DNA of 64,000 bases. It comes from Neobacillus sp. PS2-9 (lineage in GTDB: Bacteria; Bacillota; Bacilli; Bacillales; Cytobacillaceae). The notes beneath the pieces were generated by a model. It was not told where the DNA came from, did not search any database, and worked only from the letters and a program-made list of their open reading frames with translations. Made by a program: the position numbers and the translations under genes. The first letter of the stretch is position 1. Each line of letters begins with the position of its first letter. Positions 46,375-54,381 of the stretch are shown piece by piece. The stretch spans positions 1,141,001-1,205,000 of the forward strand of contig NZ_CP133269.1 of assembly GCF_030915525.1 (NCBI RefSeq), read 5' to 3'.

Positions 46375-47472
46375 ATGTACGAGGTTTTTTCTTTTCAGCA
46401 GAAAACATTTTGGGAAGAAAAGTTAAACACACTTTCCAAAAAGGATATCTTCTATCACCCTTCATATTCTGGTTTGTATCAAAGCATGGGGGATGGAGAA
46501 CCTCACTTATTTTTCTATGAAGATCAGAGTGGAAAAAAGGTAGGCTATGTCTTTCTAAAAAGAAAGATTAAGGGATTGCCTTTTGCCAAACATGAAACGA
46601 ATGATGACATTTACGATATTATTACACCTTCATACGGCTATGGGGGCCCATTATACGACATGGAAGAAAAACAGCTAGTATCGGCATTTAGAAAAGAGTT
46701 TGAAGAATACTGTCAAAAAGAAAATATAATATGTGAATTTATTAGGTTTCATCCCTTGCTGCAGAATTGCCGGATAATGGAGGAATTTGTAGACACCTCT
46801 TTTGATCGGGAGACTATTTTTATAGATTTGACGAAAACAGAAAAGGAAATTTTTAATGGTTATCATACTAACCATAAAAGAAATATTAACAAAGCAAATA
46901 AAAAAGAGTTAGTGTTCAGAGTTTTTAAAAATGAAGAGGCACTTGAAGTGGTAGAAACCTTTTACCAATTATATAAAGAAACAATGGATAAATTGAATGC
47001 TTCTACCTATTCTTACTTTTCTACTAGTTATATAAAAGATTTATTATCTCATTTAAGTCAGTATTCAATTATTGGTGCTGTTTTTTATAAAGATCAGATG
47101 GTAGCCGCCTCTATGTGTCTGTATGAAGGCAATTCATTGCATTATCATTTGGGTTGTTCCAATAAGGAATATTTACATTTAGGTGTGAACACCTTTCTTC
47201 TTCATCAATTAGGCATTTGGGGGAAAAGAGCGGGATTAGAAAGATTCCATTTGGGTGGAGGCCATAAAGGAAGAGATTCTCTTTTTCAATTTAAATCCCG
47301 TTTTAATCCTAATGGAGTACTCCCATTTTATATTGGTAAGAAAGTCCATAATCCTGTTTTATATAATCAACTGATACAAAAATGGGAGAACTATTATGAA
47401 GATGAAGTTAATAAAACTTATTTTCCAGCCTATCGTTCTGTTCCCAAAAAAACTGTATCAATATCAGGGTAA
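46375..47472 (+). CDS. FemAB-family acyltransferase
   Basis: 365 residues with two GNAT folds. Acceptor-side YHTNHKRNINKANKKELVF, and the second fold VVETFYQLYKETMDKLNAS, IIGAVFYKDQMVAASMCLYE and LERFHLGGGHKGRDSLFQFKS. These are hallmarks of the FemAB/BioF2-like transferases that move aminoacyl or acyl groups. Last gene of the locus; distinct from the FemAB-like gene at 43224. Confidence 0.82.
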   Translation: MYEVFSFQQKTFWEEKLNTLSKKDIFYHPSYSGLYQSMGDGEPHLFFYEDQSGKKVGYVFLKRKIKGLPFAKHETNDDIYDIITPSYGYGGPLYDMEEKQLVSAFRKEFEEYCQKENIICEFIRFHPLLQNCRIMEEFVDTSFDRETIFIDLTKTEKEIFNGYHTNHKRNINKANKKELVFRVFKNEEALEVVETFYQLYKETMDKLNASTYSYFSTSYIKDLLSHLSQYSIIGAVFYKDQMVAASMCLYEGNSLHYHLGCSNKEYLHLGVNTFLLHQLGIWGKRAGLERFHLGGGHKGRDSLFQFKSRFNPNGVLPFYIGKKVHNPVLYNQLIQKWENYYEDEVNKTYFPAYRSVPKKTVSISG

Positions 47473-47478
47473 GAATAA

Positions 47479-47512
47479 TAACAGCCATCTGTCCGTTGAC
47501 AAATGGCTGTTA
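47479..47512. terminator. Hairpin between convergent genes, terminator-like without T-run
   Basis: Perfect 10-bp stem TAACAGCCAT / ATGGCTGTTA with a 14-base loop at the end of the exopolysaccharide locus. No T-run on either side, so termination would need another factor. Confidence 0.5.
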
Positions 47513-47521
47513 CACTAGAAT

Positions 47522-48580
47522 TTACTCATGCAAAAACTTCACACAAACCGGATAAGGCACCACTATATCAGACTGAATTAACGTTAGTGTTCCAGTTCCC
47601 TCATCCCGTGAATAAAGCACAAGATTCCCCGACTCCTGATTCGAAGCTACAATAAACTTCTCGCTCGGATCTAGAGCAAAATCCCTCGGCCAGTCACCTT
47701 TAGTTAAAACATGTTCTACAAAACTTAACTCTCCAGTTTCAGGATTCACACTAAAAACGGCGATACTATTATGTCCACGATTCCCCGCATAGACAAAACG
47801 TCCATCAGATGAAATATGAATGGCACTGCCTTGATTGTTTTCAGTGAAGTCTTCAGGAAGTGTGGAGATATACTGCTTTTCTGTAAAATGGCCATTTTCC
47901 TCGTGATAGGTTAACACAATGACTTCAGAGCTAAACTCTGTCATTACATAGGCAATTTTTCCATTCGGATGAAACACTAAATGCCTTGGACCGCTTCCAG
48001 CCTTTAATGGCAGAAGCTTTACTTTCGTAAGTGTTCCGTCACTGTTTACCGCATATGTGATTAAGGCATCAATCCCTAATTCCACGACAGCTAGATATTT
48101 TTCATCTGGTGTAAGTCCGGCATAATGAGTATGAGGTTTTTCCTGCCTTGGATCTGGGCCAGAACCTTCATGAATCATGATAGAAGCAGCTGGTAAAATC
48201 GAACCATCCTCTTTGTTTAGTAAATGAGATTCTACCAAACCTTTATGGTAGTTAGCACCAAACACATATCGATTCTGGCTGTCTACACTAACATGACAAG
48301 GAGATGCCCCGGCTGAAAGCTCACGATTAATGGCAGTTAAGCTACCATCTTCATGAATGGAAAAAGCAGCAAGCCCGCCGTTTTCTCCTTCTTTGACAAC
48401 CGAATAAAGGTAGCGATTATCTTTGCTAATGTTTACATATGTAGGATTTTCTAACTCTGCAGCAATCGTAACATTCTCTATCTTTGCGTCTTCCGTATTT
48501 AAGGTAAAGGAATAGATTCCTTTACTCTCTCCTTTTGTGTATGTGCCAATATACCCCATATAATGATTCGTATTTGTCAT
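47522..48580 (-). CDS. Lactonase family beta-propeller (6-phosphogluconolactonase type)
   Basis: 352 residues with repeated beta-propeller blades. Starts YMGYIGTYTKGESKGIYSF; later PHTHYAGLTPDEKYLAVVELG, GSGPRHLVFHPNGKIAYVM and GDWPRDFALDPSEKFIVASN are the Pgl-type (YkgB/YbhE) landmarks. Expected to hydrolyse 6-phosphogluconolactone in the pentose phosphate route; other lactones are possible. Single gene. Confidence 0.88.
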   Translation of the reverse strand: MTNTNHYMGYIGTYTKGESKGIYSFTLNTEDAKIENVTIAAELENPTYVNISKDNRYLYSVVKEGENGGLAAFSIHEDGSLTAINRELSAGASPCHVSVDSQNRYVFGANYHKGLVESHLLNKEDGSILPAASIMIHEGSGPDPRQEKPHTHYAGLTPDEKYLAVVELGIDALITYAVNSDGTLTKVKLLPLKAGSGPRHLVFHPNGKIAYVMTEFSSEVIVLTYHEENGHFTEKQYISTLPEDFTENNQGSAIHISSDGRFVYAGNRGHNSIAVFSVNPETGELSFVEHVLTKGDWPRDFALDPSEKFIVASNQESGNLVLYSRDEGTGTLTLIQSDIVVPYPVCVKFLHE

Positions 48581-48681
48581 TTTCTTTGCTCCTTAAGTGA
48601 AAAAATTAGTATCCTCTATTATAATATCCTATAATTATTTATAAACTATTTTCTCATACATTGCATAAAAGGAGATTGAAT

Positions 48682-49386
48682 ATGGCTTCTAAAAAGAAGA
48701 ATACGAAAAACGAAACAAAATCATCCTCTAAGTTTGTCTTTTGGATGGTAGGAATTATTGCAGCCTTTGTTCTAGGATTTATCTTTTTGGGGAATCACTC
48801 CAAACAAGAAGAGTCTAAAACAAAGGAAGCGATTGATTATAGCAATCAGCCATTTCTTGGAGACAAGTCTGCACCGGTATCCATTATTGAATTTGGCGAT
48901 TACAAATGCCCAAATTGTAAGAACTTTACTGAGAAGGTTGTTCCAATTATTCAAAAAGAGCTTGTTGATAACGGGAAAGCTAAATTCTATTTCATGAATG
49001 ATTCTTTCATCAATGTCGATTCCATTCGTTCGGCTAAATTTGCTGAATCAGTTTATCAGGAGCTTGGGAACGAGAAGTTTTGGAAATTTCATGATCTTCT
49101 ATATGAAAAGCAACCAGCCGAGCCTGAAAAAGAAAAAATGGATATCTTCACTGAATCCTTTTTAACTGATACTTTAAAAGAAGTGGCTGATAGCAATGAA
49201 GTGGATAAAGTGGTTAAAAACTTCCGTGATAAGAAGTCGGAGAATTCGTGGGACAAGGATATGAGTTACGCAGAAAAACTAGGCGTAACGGGAACACCGA
49301 CTATTTTCGTTAATGGTAAGCTGTTTGAAGGACAAACCATCGATGATTTAATTAAAATGGTAGAGGACGCCACTAAGGAGAAATAA
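48682..49386 (+). CDS. bdbD: Thiol-disulfide oxidoreductase BdbD (DsbA-like)
   Basis: 234 residues from ATG 48682 with AAAAGGAG upstream. One N-terminal membrane anchor (FVFWMVGIIAAFVLGFIFLG), then a thioredoxin fold with active site CPNC (FGDYKCPNCKNF), an inserted helical domain and the cis-Pro loop TGTPTIFVNG. Oxidises cysteines of exported proteins. The partner bdbC begins 1 bp after the stop. Confidence 0.92.
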   Translation: MASKKKNTKNETKSSSKFVFWMVGIIAAFVLGFIFLGNHSKQEESKTKEAIDYSNQPFLGDKSAPVSIIEFGDYKCPNCKNFTEKVVPIIQKELVDNGKAKFYFMNDSFINVDSIRSAKFAESVYQELGNEKFWKFHDLLYEKQPAEPEKEKMDIFTESFLTDTLKEVADSNEVDKVVKNFRDKKSENSWDKDMSYAEKLGVTGTPTIFVNGKLFEGQTIDDLIKMVEDATKEK

Positions 49387-49387
49387 A

Positions 49388-49795
49388 ATGAATAAATCAT
49401 TATTACTTTCTTGGATTGCTGCTGTCATCGCCACACTTGGCAGCTTGTATTTTAGTGAAGTGATGCACTACATTCCATGTACCCTCTGTTGGTATCAAAG
49501 GATTTTCATGTATCCATTAGCCATTATTTTAGGTATGGCAGTTTATCGTAACGATTTAAGAATTCATAAATATGTTTTGCCATTGTCGATCATTGGCATG
49601 TTGATTTCGGGCTATCATACACTATTGCAAAAGATTCCTTATTTACAGCAGTTTGAAATGTGTACTTCGGGTGTGCCTTGCGCGAGAGATTACATCAATT
49701 GGCTTGGTTTTATTACGATCCCTTTATTAGCCTTTATTGCATTTACTATTATTACAGTAAGTTTAGTGGTCCTTGCACGAGGCCATAAAGAGTAG
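49388..49795 (+). CDS. bdbC: Disulfide formation protein BdbC (DsbB-like)
   Basis: 135 residues, four TM segments. Redox Cys pairs: CTLCWYQR after TM1 and CTSGVPC in the second outer loop. Passes electrons from BdbD to quinone. Operon with bdbD; ended by a strong terminator. Confidence 0.93.
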   Translation: MNKSLLLSWIAAVIATLGSLYFSEVMHYIPCTLCWYQRIFMYPLAIILGMAVYRNDLRIHKYVLPLSIIGMLISGYHTLLQKIPYLQQFEMCTSGVPCARDYINWLGFITIPLLAFIAFTIITVSLVVLARGHKE

Positions 49796-49811
49796 TGTAA
49801 TCAATTAAAGA

Positions 49812-49850
49812 AAAGAGCGGTAAAACCGATTGGTTTTACCGCTCTTTTTG
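49812..49850. terminator. Strong bidirectional terminator
   Basis: 16-bp perfect stem AAAGAGCGGTAAAACC with its complement, four-base loop, T-run on the plus strand and A-run upstream. Serves bdbC and the convergent small gene. Confidence 0.92.
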
Positions 49851-49873
49851 TTTATTAGGTGCAGTTTAAATAA

Positions 49874-49966
49874 TTAGTATAGATAAGATGCACCAACAAT
49901 AATTAATAAAATGAACAATACAACGATTAAAGCAAAGCCGTTGTTATTGTGTCTGCCGTCTGACAT
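49874..49966 (-). CDS. YjcZ-type small sporulation protein (30 residues)
   Basis: Minus-strand ATG at 49966 with GGGAGGTGATC upstream. The product is a polar start (MSDGRHNNNG) followed by one hydrophobic helix, FALIVVLFILLIIVGASYLY, the standard YjcZ-family pattern. Small spore-associated membrane peptides of this group are found in many copies in Bacillus. Confidence 0.9.
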   Translation of the reverse strand: MSDGRHNNNGFALIVVLFILLIIVGASYLY

Positions 49967-50050
49967 AGAAGATCACCTCCCATACTAAACTAATACAATG
50001 TATGCAGGTGTTGTTCATAGTGAAAGGGACAAACGTTGATGGAAAAAGTA

Positions 50051-50096
50051 AAAAGGCTGAGCCCAATGTGTTTTTTTAACACGGGACAGCCTTTTC
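50051..50096 (-). terminator. Terminator of the lipoprotein gene
   Basis: AAAAGGCTG / CAGCCTTTT outer stem with CCC / GGG and TGT / ACA inner pairs; T-run on the minus strand. Confidence 0.75.
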
Positions 50097-50099
50097 TTG

Positions 50100-50954
50100 T
50101 TATTGCATTGCATCATACACCATCTTCGTTTGTTTGTTCACACCATACCAGCCCCATGTTGTCGTATGTCCTTCGCCAGTTTGTGAGTTATCGACAACAA
50201 ACTCATAAACGTGGATAACGTAATCACCGTTATCAGCATCGTGATCATAGACCACTTTAACATTTTGATCAGAAGAAAGGTTAAGATGTTGTTTCACTAA
50301 ATCCTCTGCTTGTGCATGTGTAAGTGGTTGGTTTGCTTCTTCCTTTTCTTGTTTTGCTTTTGCTTCTTCTTCTTTTTCTTTCTGTTTTGTTTCCTCTAGT
50401 TTCTGCTTTTCTTCGTCCGCGGTCTTTTTCTTGTTGGCTGTCTCAATCATAAGTTCAGAGGCTTCTTTTGTAATTTCTTCAATAGAAGGGATATCAGTAA
50501 ATTGAATGGTTTCTGATACTTCTTTAAAGACGTTTAATGCCTGGTCATACTGATTTTGCTCCATTAATGCTTTACCTTTAATGATTCGTTCCCTCATTGA
50601 GTCAGAAAGTGATTTTGCCTCTTGGATCTCTTTGATGAGTGCATTAGCCTGTTTACTAACTAACTTTTTAGTGGCTTTCTTACTTAACAGGTTTTTAAGC
50701 GTATAAGTGGCAGTATCAAAATCACCTTTATGATAGAGTGTGACACTTTCCTGCATGATTTCAGCTGCATGAAGGTAATTCTTTGCCTCATTTGTTTCTT
50801 TTTCTTCTAATGCATTTTCGAATTTGTCTTTCGCTTCAGTATAGTTCTCTTTCTCCAGTGCAGCCTTACCAGCATCCAAACTTTCGGTATAGGCTTTTGG
50901 CGTGCAGGCAGAAAGAATAAATACGGCTAGTAATAAAAAAATCCACTTTTTCAT
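50100..50954 (-). CDS. Lipoprotein with helical repeats and C-terminal domain, unknown function
   Basis: 284 residues from ATG 50954 with GGGGGAATA upstream; the frame is open further back but without a start site. Lipobox FILSAC (Cys about 17) after MKKWIFLLLAV. A helical TPR-like part (GKAALEKENYTEAKDKFENA), a long charged coiled coil rich in Lys/Glu (about 190-225), and a C-terminal domain (VYDHDADNGDYVIHVYEFV) that looks like a PepSY/DUF-type fold. Function unknown. Confidence 0.8.
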   Translation of the reverse strand: MKKWIFLLLAVFILSACTPKAYTESLDAGKAALEKENYTEAKDKFENALEEKETNEAKNYLHAAEIMQESVTLYHKGDFDTATYTLKNLLSKKATKKLVSKQANALIKEIQEAKSLSDSMRERIIKGKALMEQNQYDQALNVFKEVSETIQFTDIPSIEEITKEASELMIETANKKKTADEEKQKLEETKQKEKEEEAKAKQEKEEANQPLTHAQAEDLVKQHLNLSSDQNVKVVYDHDADNGDYVIHVYEFVVDNSQTGEGHTTTWGWYGVNKQTKMVYDAMQ

Positions 50955-51041
50955 GGTTATTCCCCCAATTGCCATTCTAATATCTTGTATTAAATTGTAC
51001 AGTTTCCGACAGAATCTGACAACAACGGAAGGCAATATGAG

Positions 51042-51070
51042 AAAAAGGACACCTAATAGGCGTCCTTTTT
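51042..51070. terminator. Bidirectional terminator
   Basis: AAAAAGGAC.CC / GG.GTCCTTTTT. Probably ends the thioredoxin reductase fusion transcript on the minus strand. Confidence 0.75.
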
Positions 51071-51079
51071 ATTAGTATA

Positions 51080-51225
51080 AGAAAACTTCGACTTCGAGAA
51101 TTGGCCAGCTCCAGCGCCTAGCCCCTCGGGTCAAATAACCTTCGGCAAGGAAAGTCAAAGAGCGACTTTTCTTGCCGAAGAACATTTGCCTGTCGGGGCT
51201 GATCAAGGCGCTTGCGCTTTTCTAA
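51080..51225. repeat. Palindromic intergenic repeat element (about 146 bp)
   Basis: Ends are AGAAAA / TTTTCT, with inner inverted blocks AGCGCCT..AGCCCC / GGGGCT..AAGGCGCT and a central perfect hairpin CTTCGGCAAG / CTTGCCGAAG extended by AAAGTC / GACTTT. GC-rich compared with its surroundings. Similar elements are common between genes in Bacillaceae, by memory. It lies directly after the stop of the convergent reductase gene and differs from the 182-bp MITE. Confidence 0.75.
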
Positions 51226-52497
51226 TTAGCTGTATTGTGGTCGTAGTTTTGTTCGTTTATTAACGTGCTGCTCTGCACTAAGTGCGGCAATGGCGCCATC
51301 TGCAGCAGAAATAACGGCTTGTTTAATTGGCGTTCTACGGGCGTCTCCACCGGCAAACACGCCATCAATATTAGTGCGAAGGTATTCATCTACTACTACA
51401 TAACCTTCTTCGTCCCGCATGACGGCTCCGTTTAAGAAGTCTGTCCCGGGCTTCATTCCACCTAAGTATAAGAAAATACCGTCAACAGCCCAAACTTGTT
51501 CTTCTTTTTTATCAGTAAGAATAACAATTTTCTCCACACTATCTGTCCCTAGAATTTCACGGACTCGATGACGTCTAAAGATTTCAACCTTAGGATTTGC
51601 TTCTAAAGAAGAAAGATCTGCGTCTCCTTTTAACTGTTCGGTTGGAATTAATAATTTCACTTCCTTGCAATACTTAGCTAGTGTTTCAGCCTCATGAATG
51701 GCTTCATCATTATCTCCGACAACAGCTACGACTTGGTCCTGATAGAAGGCCGCGTCACAGGTTGAACAGTAACTTACACCACGTCCCGTAAATTCTTCTT
51801 CCCCTTTAATTTTACTCGAGGGGGCTTTTGCACCGACAGCAATAAAGACACTTTTCGCCTGAATGGTTCCTTCGGCAATTTCAATCTTCTTGATTTCATC
51901 GGAAAAATTAACAGAAAGTACGGTGGAACGAACAAATTCTGCCCCGAAATCCTTTGCTTGGGCCTGCATCCTCGTAAGGAGCTCAAGACCTGTTACTTCT
52001 TCGCGAACACCAGGATAGTTTGCGATTTTATGTGTAATAGCTAGTGTGCCTGCTTTAGGAGCCTTATCGATAACAAGCGTTTTTAATTTCCCACGGGCTG
52101 CGTAAACAGCTGCTGAGGCACCTGCAGGTCCACCGCCTATTGTAACGAAATCATACACTTCATCAAGCACTCTTTGATTAACTGGTTGAAAAATGTTGTC
52201 TGCTGTCTCTTCTGGTGCTTCCGCTAGAGTAGGGGGTGTCACACTCGCAGGTGTAGTTTCTGCAAGACCGAGAAGCTTGTTGAATTTTTTCTCTTGAAAA
52301 CCTAAGACTAGCTTTCCATTAATAAGGGTTGCTGGGGTTCCAAAGATTTTCCGTTCCTTTAATTGATCAAAATATTCTTTATGTATAGAGGCATTTCGCT
52401 CTTCAAAGTCAATTCCGTGTTCCTTAAGGAAAGCCTTAACCTTTTCACAATATGGGCAGCCTGTACTACTGTAGACAATTACTTCTAGTTTCTCCAT
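51226..52497 (-). CDS. Glutaredoxin-thioredoxin reductase fusion
   Basis: 423 residues. Residues about 1-78 are a glutaredoxin with active site CPYC (SSTGCPYCEKVKAFL) and cis-Pro GTPATLING. A linker (about 80-110, Pro/Thr/Ala rich) joins it to a complete thioredoxin reductase: FAD motif IGGGPAGASAAVYAARG, redox CSTCDAAF, NADPH motif VVGDNDEAIHEA and closing GVFAGGDAR. The fusion can pass NADPH electrons to its own glutaredoxin domain. A PerR-box-like site lies upstream, which suggests peroxide control. Confidence 0.93.
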   Translation of the reverse strand: MEKLEVIVYSSTGCPYCEKVKAFLKEHGIDFEERNASIHKEYFDQLKERKIFGTPATLINGKLVLGFQEKKFNKLLGLAETTPASVTPPTLAEAPEETADNIFQPVNQRVLDEVYDFVTIGGGPAGASAAVYAARGKLKTLVIDKAPKAGTLAITHKIANYPGVREEVTGLELLTRMQAQAKDFGAEFVRSTVLSVNFSDEIKKIEIAEGTIQAKSVFIAVGAKAPSSKIKGEEEFTGRGVSYCSTCDAAFYQDQVVAVVGDNDEAIHEAETLAKYCKEVKLLIPTEQLKGDADLSSLEANPKVEIFRRHRVREILGTDSVEKIVILTDKKEEQVWAVDGIFLYLGGMKPGTDFLNGAVMRDEEGYVVVDEYLRTNIDGVFAGGDARRTPIKQAVISAADGAIAALSAEQHVNKRTKLRPQYS

Positions 52498-52569
52498 GTT
52501 TCTACCTCCCAGTAGGAATTTATCTAATTATTATAATAATATTAATACTAAATAAAAGTCAAACCTTTT

Positions 52570-52584
52570 TAATAATTATTATAA
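52570..52584 (-). promoter_or_regulatory. PerR-box-like site upstream of the Grx-TrxR gene
   Basis: TAATAATTATTATAA differs at one base from the Per box TTATAATNATTATAA. It is 73 bp before the gene start. A second AT-rich palindrome, ATTATTATAATAAT, lies closer (about 52527-52540) but has an even centre and is not a standard Per or Fur box. Confidence 0.55.
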
Positions 52585-52588
52585 TTTA

Positions 52589-52770
52589 ATCTATGTTAAA
52601 GAACATTGGTGATTTTTATACCCTGTTGATTGGAGTGGAAGACGCGAAGACTCCTGTGGGAGTACGGTTCAGGGGAGACCCCGCAGGCGCAAGCGCCGAG
52701 GAGGCTCGCCGAAACGCCCACGGAAAGCGAAGCGCCTGGAACGGAAATCCACAGACAATTTAACAAAGTC
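52589..52770 (-). mobile_element. MITE-like element, copy B (182 bp, inverted)
   Basis: Same 182-bp element as copy A in reverse orientation, with a decayed end (GACTTTGTTAA in place of GGCTTTGTTAA). Flanks ATAATTTA and ATAATTTT match at 7 of 8 bases, an old target duplication. It sits between the PerR-box-like site and the dps stop. Confidence 0.88.
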
Positions 52771-52831
52771 ATAATTTTGAAAAGAAGGATGACTCCAATG
52801 GTTAATGAGTCATCCTCTTTTGATCTATTTA

Positions 52832-53278
52832 TTAAACTTTCTTACCAAGATAGGCATTTAACATCCAAATGTGTTTTTCTAAACCAGAATGAATCGCTAG
52901 TAGCATATCTCCTGTTGTTTCATCATCTAATTCCTCTGCAGTACTCATACCTTCTTTTAATTCACCTGTGATGATGGAGAAATCATTTATTATAGACTGA
53001 ACCATATCAGATGCAGATTCTTTACCAGATGCTTCTTCAATAGAAGATAGTTCTAAACATTCCTTCATCGTTGCAACGGGATTGCCTCCAACTGCAAGTA
53101 ATCGTTCAGCTAACTCATCCACATGTAATCCAGCCTCATTATAGAACTCTTCGAATTTAGCATGTAAGGTGAAGAAATTTTCGCCCTTCACATACCAATG
53201 GTAGTTGTGTAACTTGATATACAAGACAGACCAATTGGCAATTTGTTTGTTGAGTACGTCAACTAATTGATTTTTCAT
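52832..53278 (-). CDS. dps: Dps family ferritin-like DNA-protection protein
   Basis: 148 residues, four-helix bundle. Ferroxidase residues lie in [23 protein letters not shown] and the [14 protein letters not shown] segment, as in Dps/MrgA. Forms a 12-mer that stores iron and protects DNA during stress or stationary phase. A sigma-B-like promoter is visible upstream but no good Per box, so general-stress control is more likely than PerR. Confidence 0.93.
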   Translation of the reverse strand: MKNQLVDVLNKQIANWSVLYIKLHNYHWYVKGENFFTLHAKFEEFYNEAGLHVDELAERLLAVGGNPVATMKECLELSSIEEASGKESASDMVQSIINDFSIITGELKEGMSTAEELDDETTGDMLLAIHSGLEKHIWMLNAYLGKKV

Positions 53279-53313
53279 TTTTAAAGCCTCCCGATTATTT
53301 TGTCTCTTTTATC

Positions 53314-53336
53314 TTACCCAAGTTTTGGATGATAAC
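53314..53336 (-). promoter_or_regulatory. Candidate sigma-B promoter of dps
   Basis: Minus strand GTTA, 13 bp, GGGTAA, near the sigma-B pattern GTTT-N13-15-GGGWAW, about 35 bp before the start codon. Dps is a sigma-B target in B. subtilis. Confidence 0.45.
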
Positions 53337-53635
53337 TTACATGGAAATAAGGATTTTTGTTGTCAATATCGTGAAAACTAGGTCTATTTGGCTCCCTTTC
53401 TATGTTACATAGCTGATACAAATTGTAATAAGGCAACCAAAACTATCTAATAAAACCATTTTTAGGATAAAAAATAGAAGTGGTTTAAAATTCCATTTAG
53501 TAGAGAGATAGCATGAGGATGGGCGCGGTTTTAGTAGTTTACTAGTTACCACTTTTTGGACGATGAATTAGTATGTTACAACTGATAGCCTTATGAGTAG
53601 AGAAACGACAGACAAAACACGGGAGGTACTAACAC
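53337..53635. other. Intergenic stretch between divergent dps and hydrolase genes
   Basis: About 300 bp. AT-rich for the first half; a small imperfect palindrome TAGTAGTTTACTA lies near 53533. The hydrolase ribosome-binding site GGGAGG is at 53621-53626. I see no open frame with a start site and no clear sigma-G or sigma-E promoter. Confidence 0.4.
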
Positions 53636-54232
53636 ATGAAAAAACTTAAAAAACTAGTTATTGCAACGGGATTAATTTTATCAATGTCAGCCTTTACGTT
53701 AACTGAAAAGTCAGAAGCGGCAACGACTTCTCATAAAATTCAATCCGGTGAAACCTATTGGAACATAGCAAAAGGCTTTGGTGTGCCAATCAATACATTA
53801 ATGGCGACAAATCATTCGAAACCACTTTATACTGGTCAAAACATGTTAATTCCTAACTCGCCAATTACACCAGCAGAGAAAGAATTAATGGCACGTTTAG
53901 TTCGGGCAGAGGCTGTAGGGGAACCATATGCAGGGAAGGTTGCAGTCGCAACTGTTATCTTAAATAGAGTGAAGAGCCCTGATTTCCCTTCAACTGTGAA
54001 AAGCGTCATCTATCAAATTTCAAATGGCCACTATGCATTCACACCTGTCGCAAACGGTCAAATTAATCAACCAGCGGATAATGCTTCAAAGAGAGCGGTT
54101 AATGAAGCGATCGCATTCATGGGAAAAGGGAATGGATCTTTATTCTTCTATAATCCTAAAACTTCTACCAGCTCTTGGATTACATCACGCCAAGTGACTG
54201 TGACAATCGGTAATCACCGCTTCGCGAGATAA
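53636..54232 (+). CDS. LysM + SleB/CwlJ-type cell wall hydrolase
   Basis: 198 residues. Signal peptide (LKKLVIATGLILSMSAFTLT to SEA), one LysM peptidoglycan-binding domain (about 32-78: HKIQSGETYWNIAKGFGVPI) and a hydrolase_2/SleB domain with catalytic Glu in RAEAVGEPYAGKVAVATVIL and the closing FYNPKTSTSSWI. A spore-cortex or cell-wall lytic enzyme; similar to YkvT/SleB. Single gene with terminator. Confidence 0.92.
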   Translation: MKKLKKLVIATGLILSMSAFTLTEKSEAATTSHKIQSGETYWNIAKGFGVPINTLMATNHSKPLYTGQNMLIPNSPITPAEKELMARLVRAEAVGEPYAGKVAVATVILNRVKSPDFPSTVKSVIYQISNGHYAFTPVANGQINQPADNASKRAVNEAIAFMGKGNGSLFFYNPKTSTSSWITSRQVTVTIGNHRFAR

Positions 54233-54242
54233 TAGTTGTCCT

Positions 54243-54273
54243 AAAAAGCTAGCCTAATTGGTTAGCTTTTTTT
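54243..54273 (+). terminator. Intrinsic terminator of the hydrolase gene
   Basis: AAAGCTA.CC / GG.TAGCTTT followed by a run of T. Confidence 0.85.
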
Positions 54274-54381
54274 ATTATGTGCAAATTTAAACCGTCCTAT
54301 TTTAACAAATCCCTTTAAATAATTAGGATTGCTGTGTTACGATAGCGTATAAAAGCATAACTAGAAGTGAGGGAAGGGAAA

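Noticed and set aside
50036-50218. 60-residue frame opposite the lipoprotein gene
   Set aside because: It covers a terminator and the antisense strand of a well supported gene.
52527-52540. Fur or Zur box
   Set aside because: The palindrome has an even centre and does not fit the 7-1-7 pattern; kept only as an AT-rich palindrome.
52630-52971. 113-residue frame across MITE copy B
   Set aside because: It reads through a non-coding repeat into the antisense of dps and has no ribosome-binding site.
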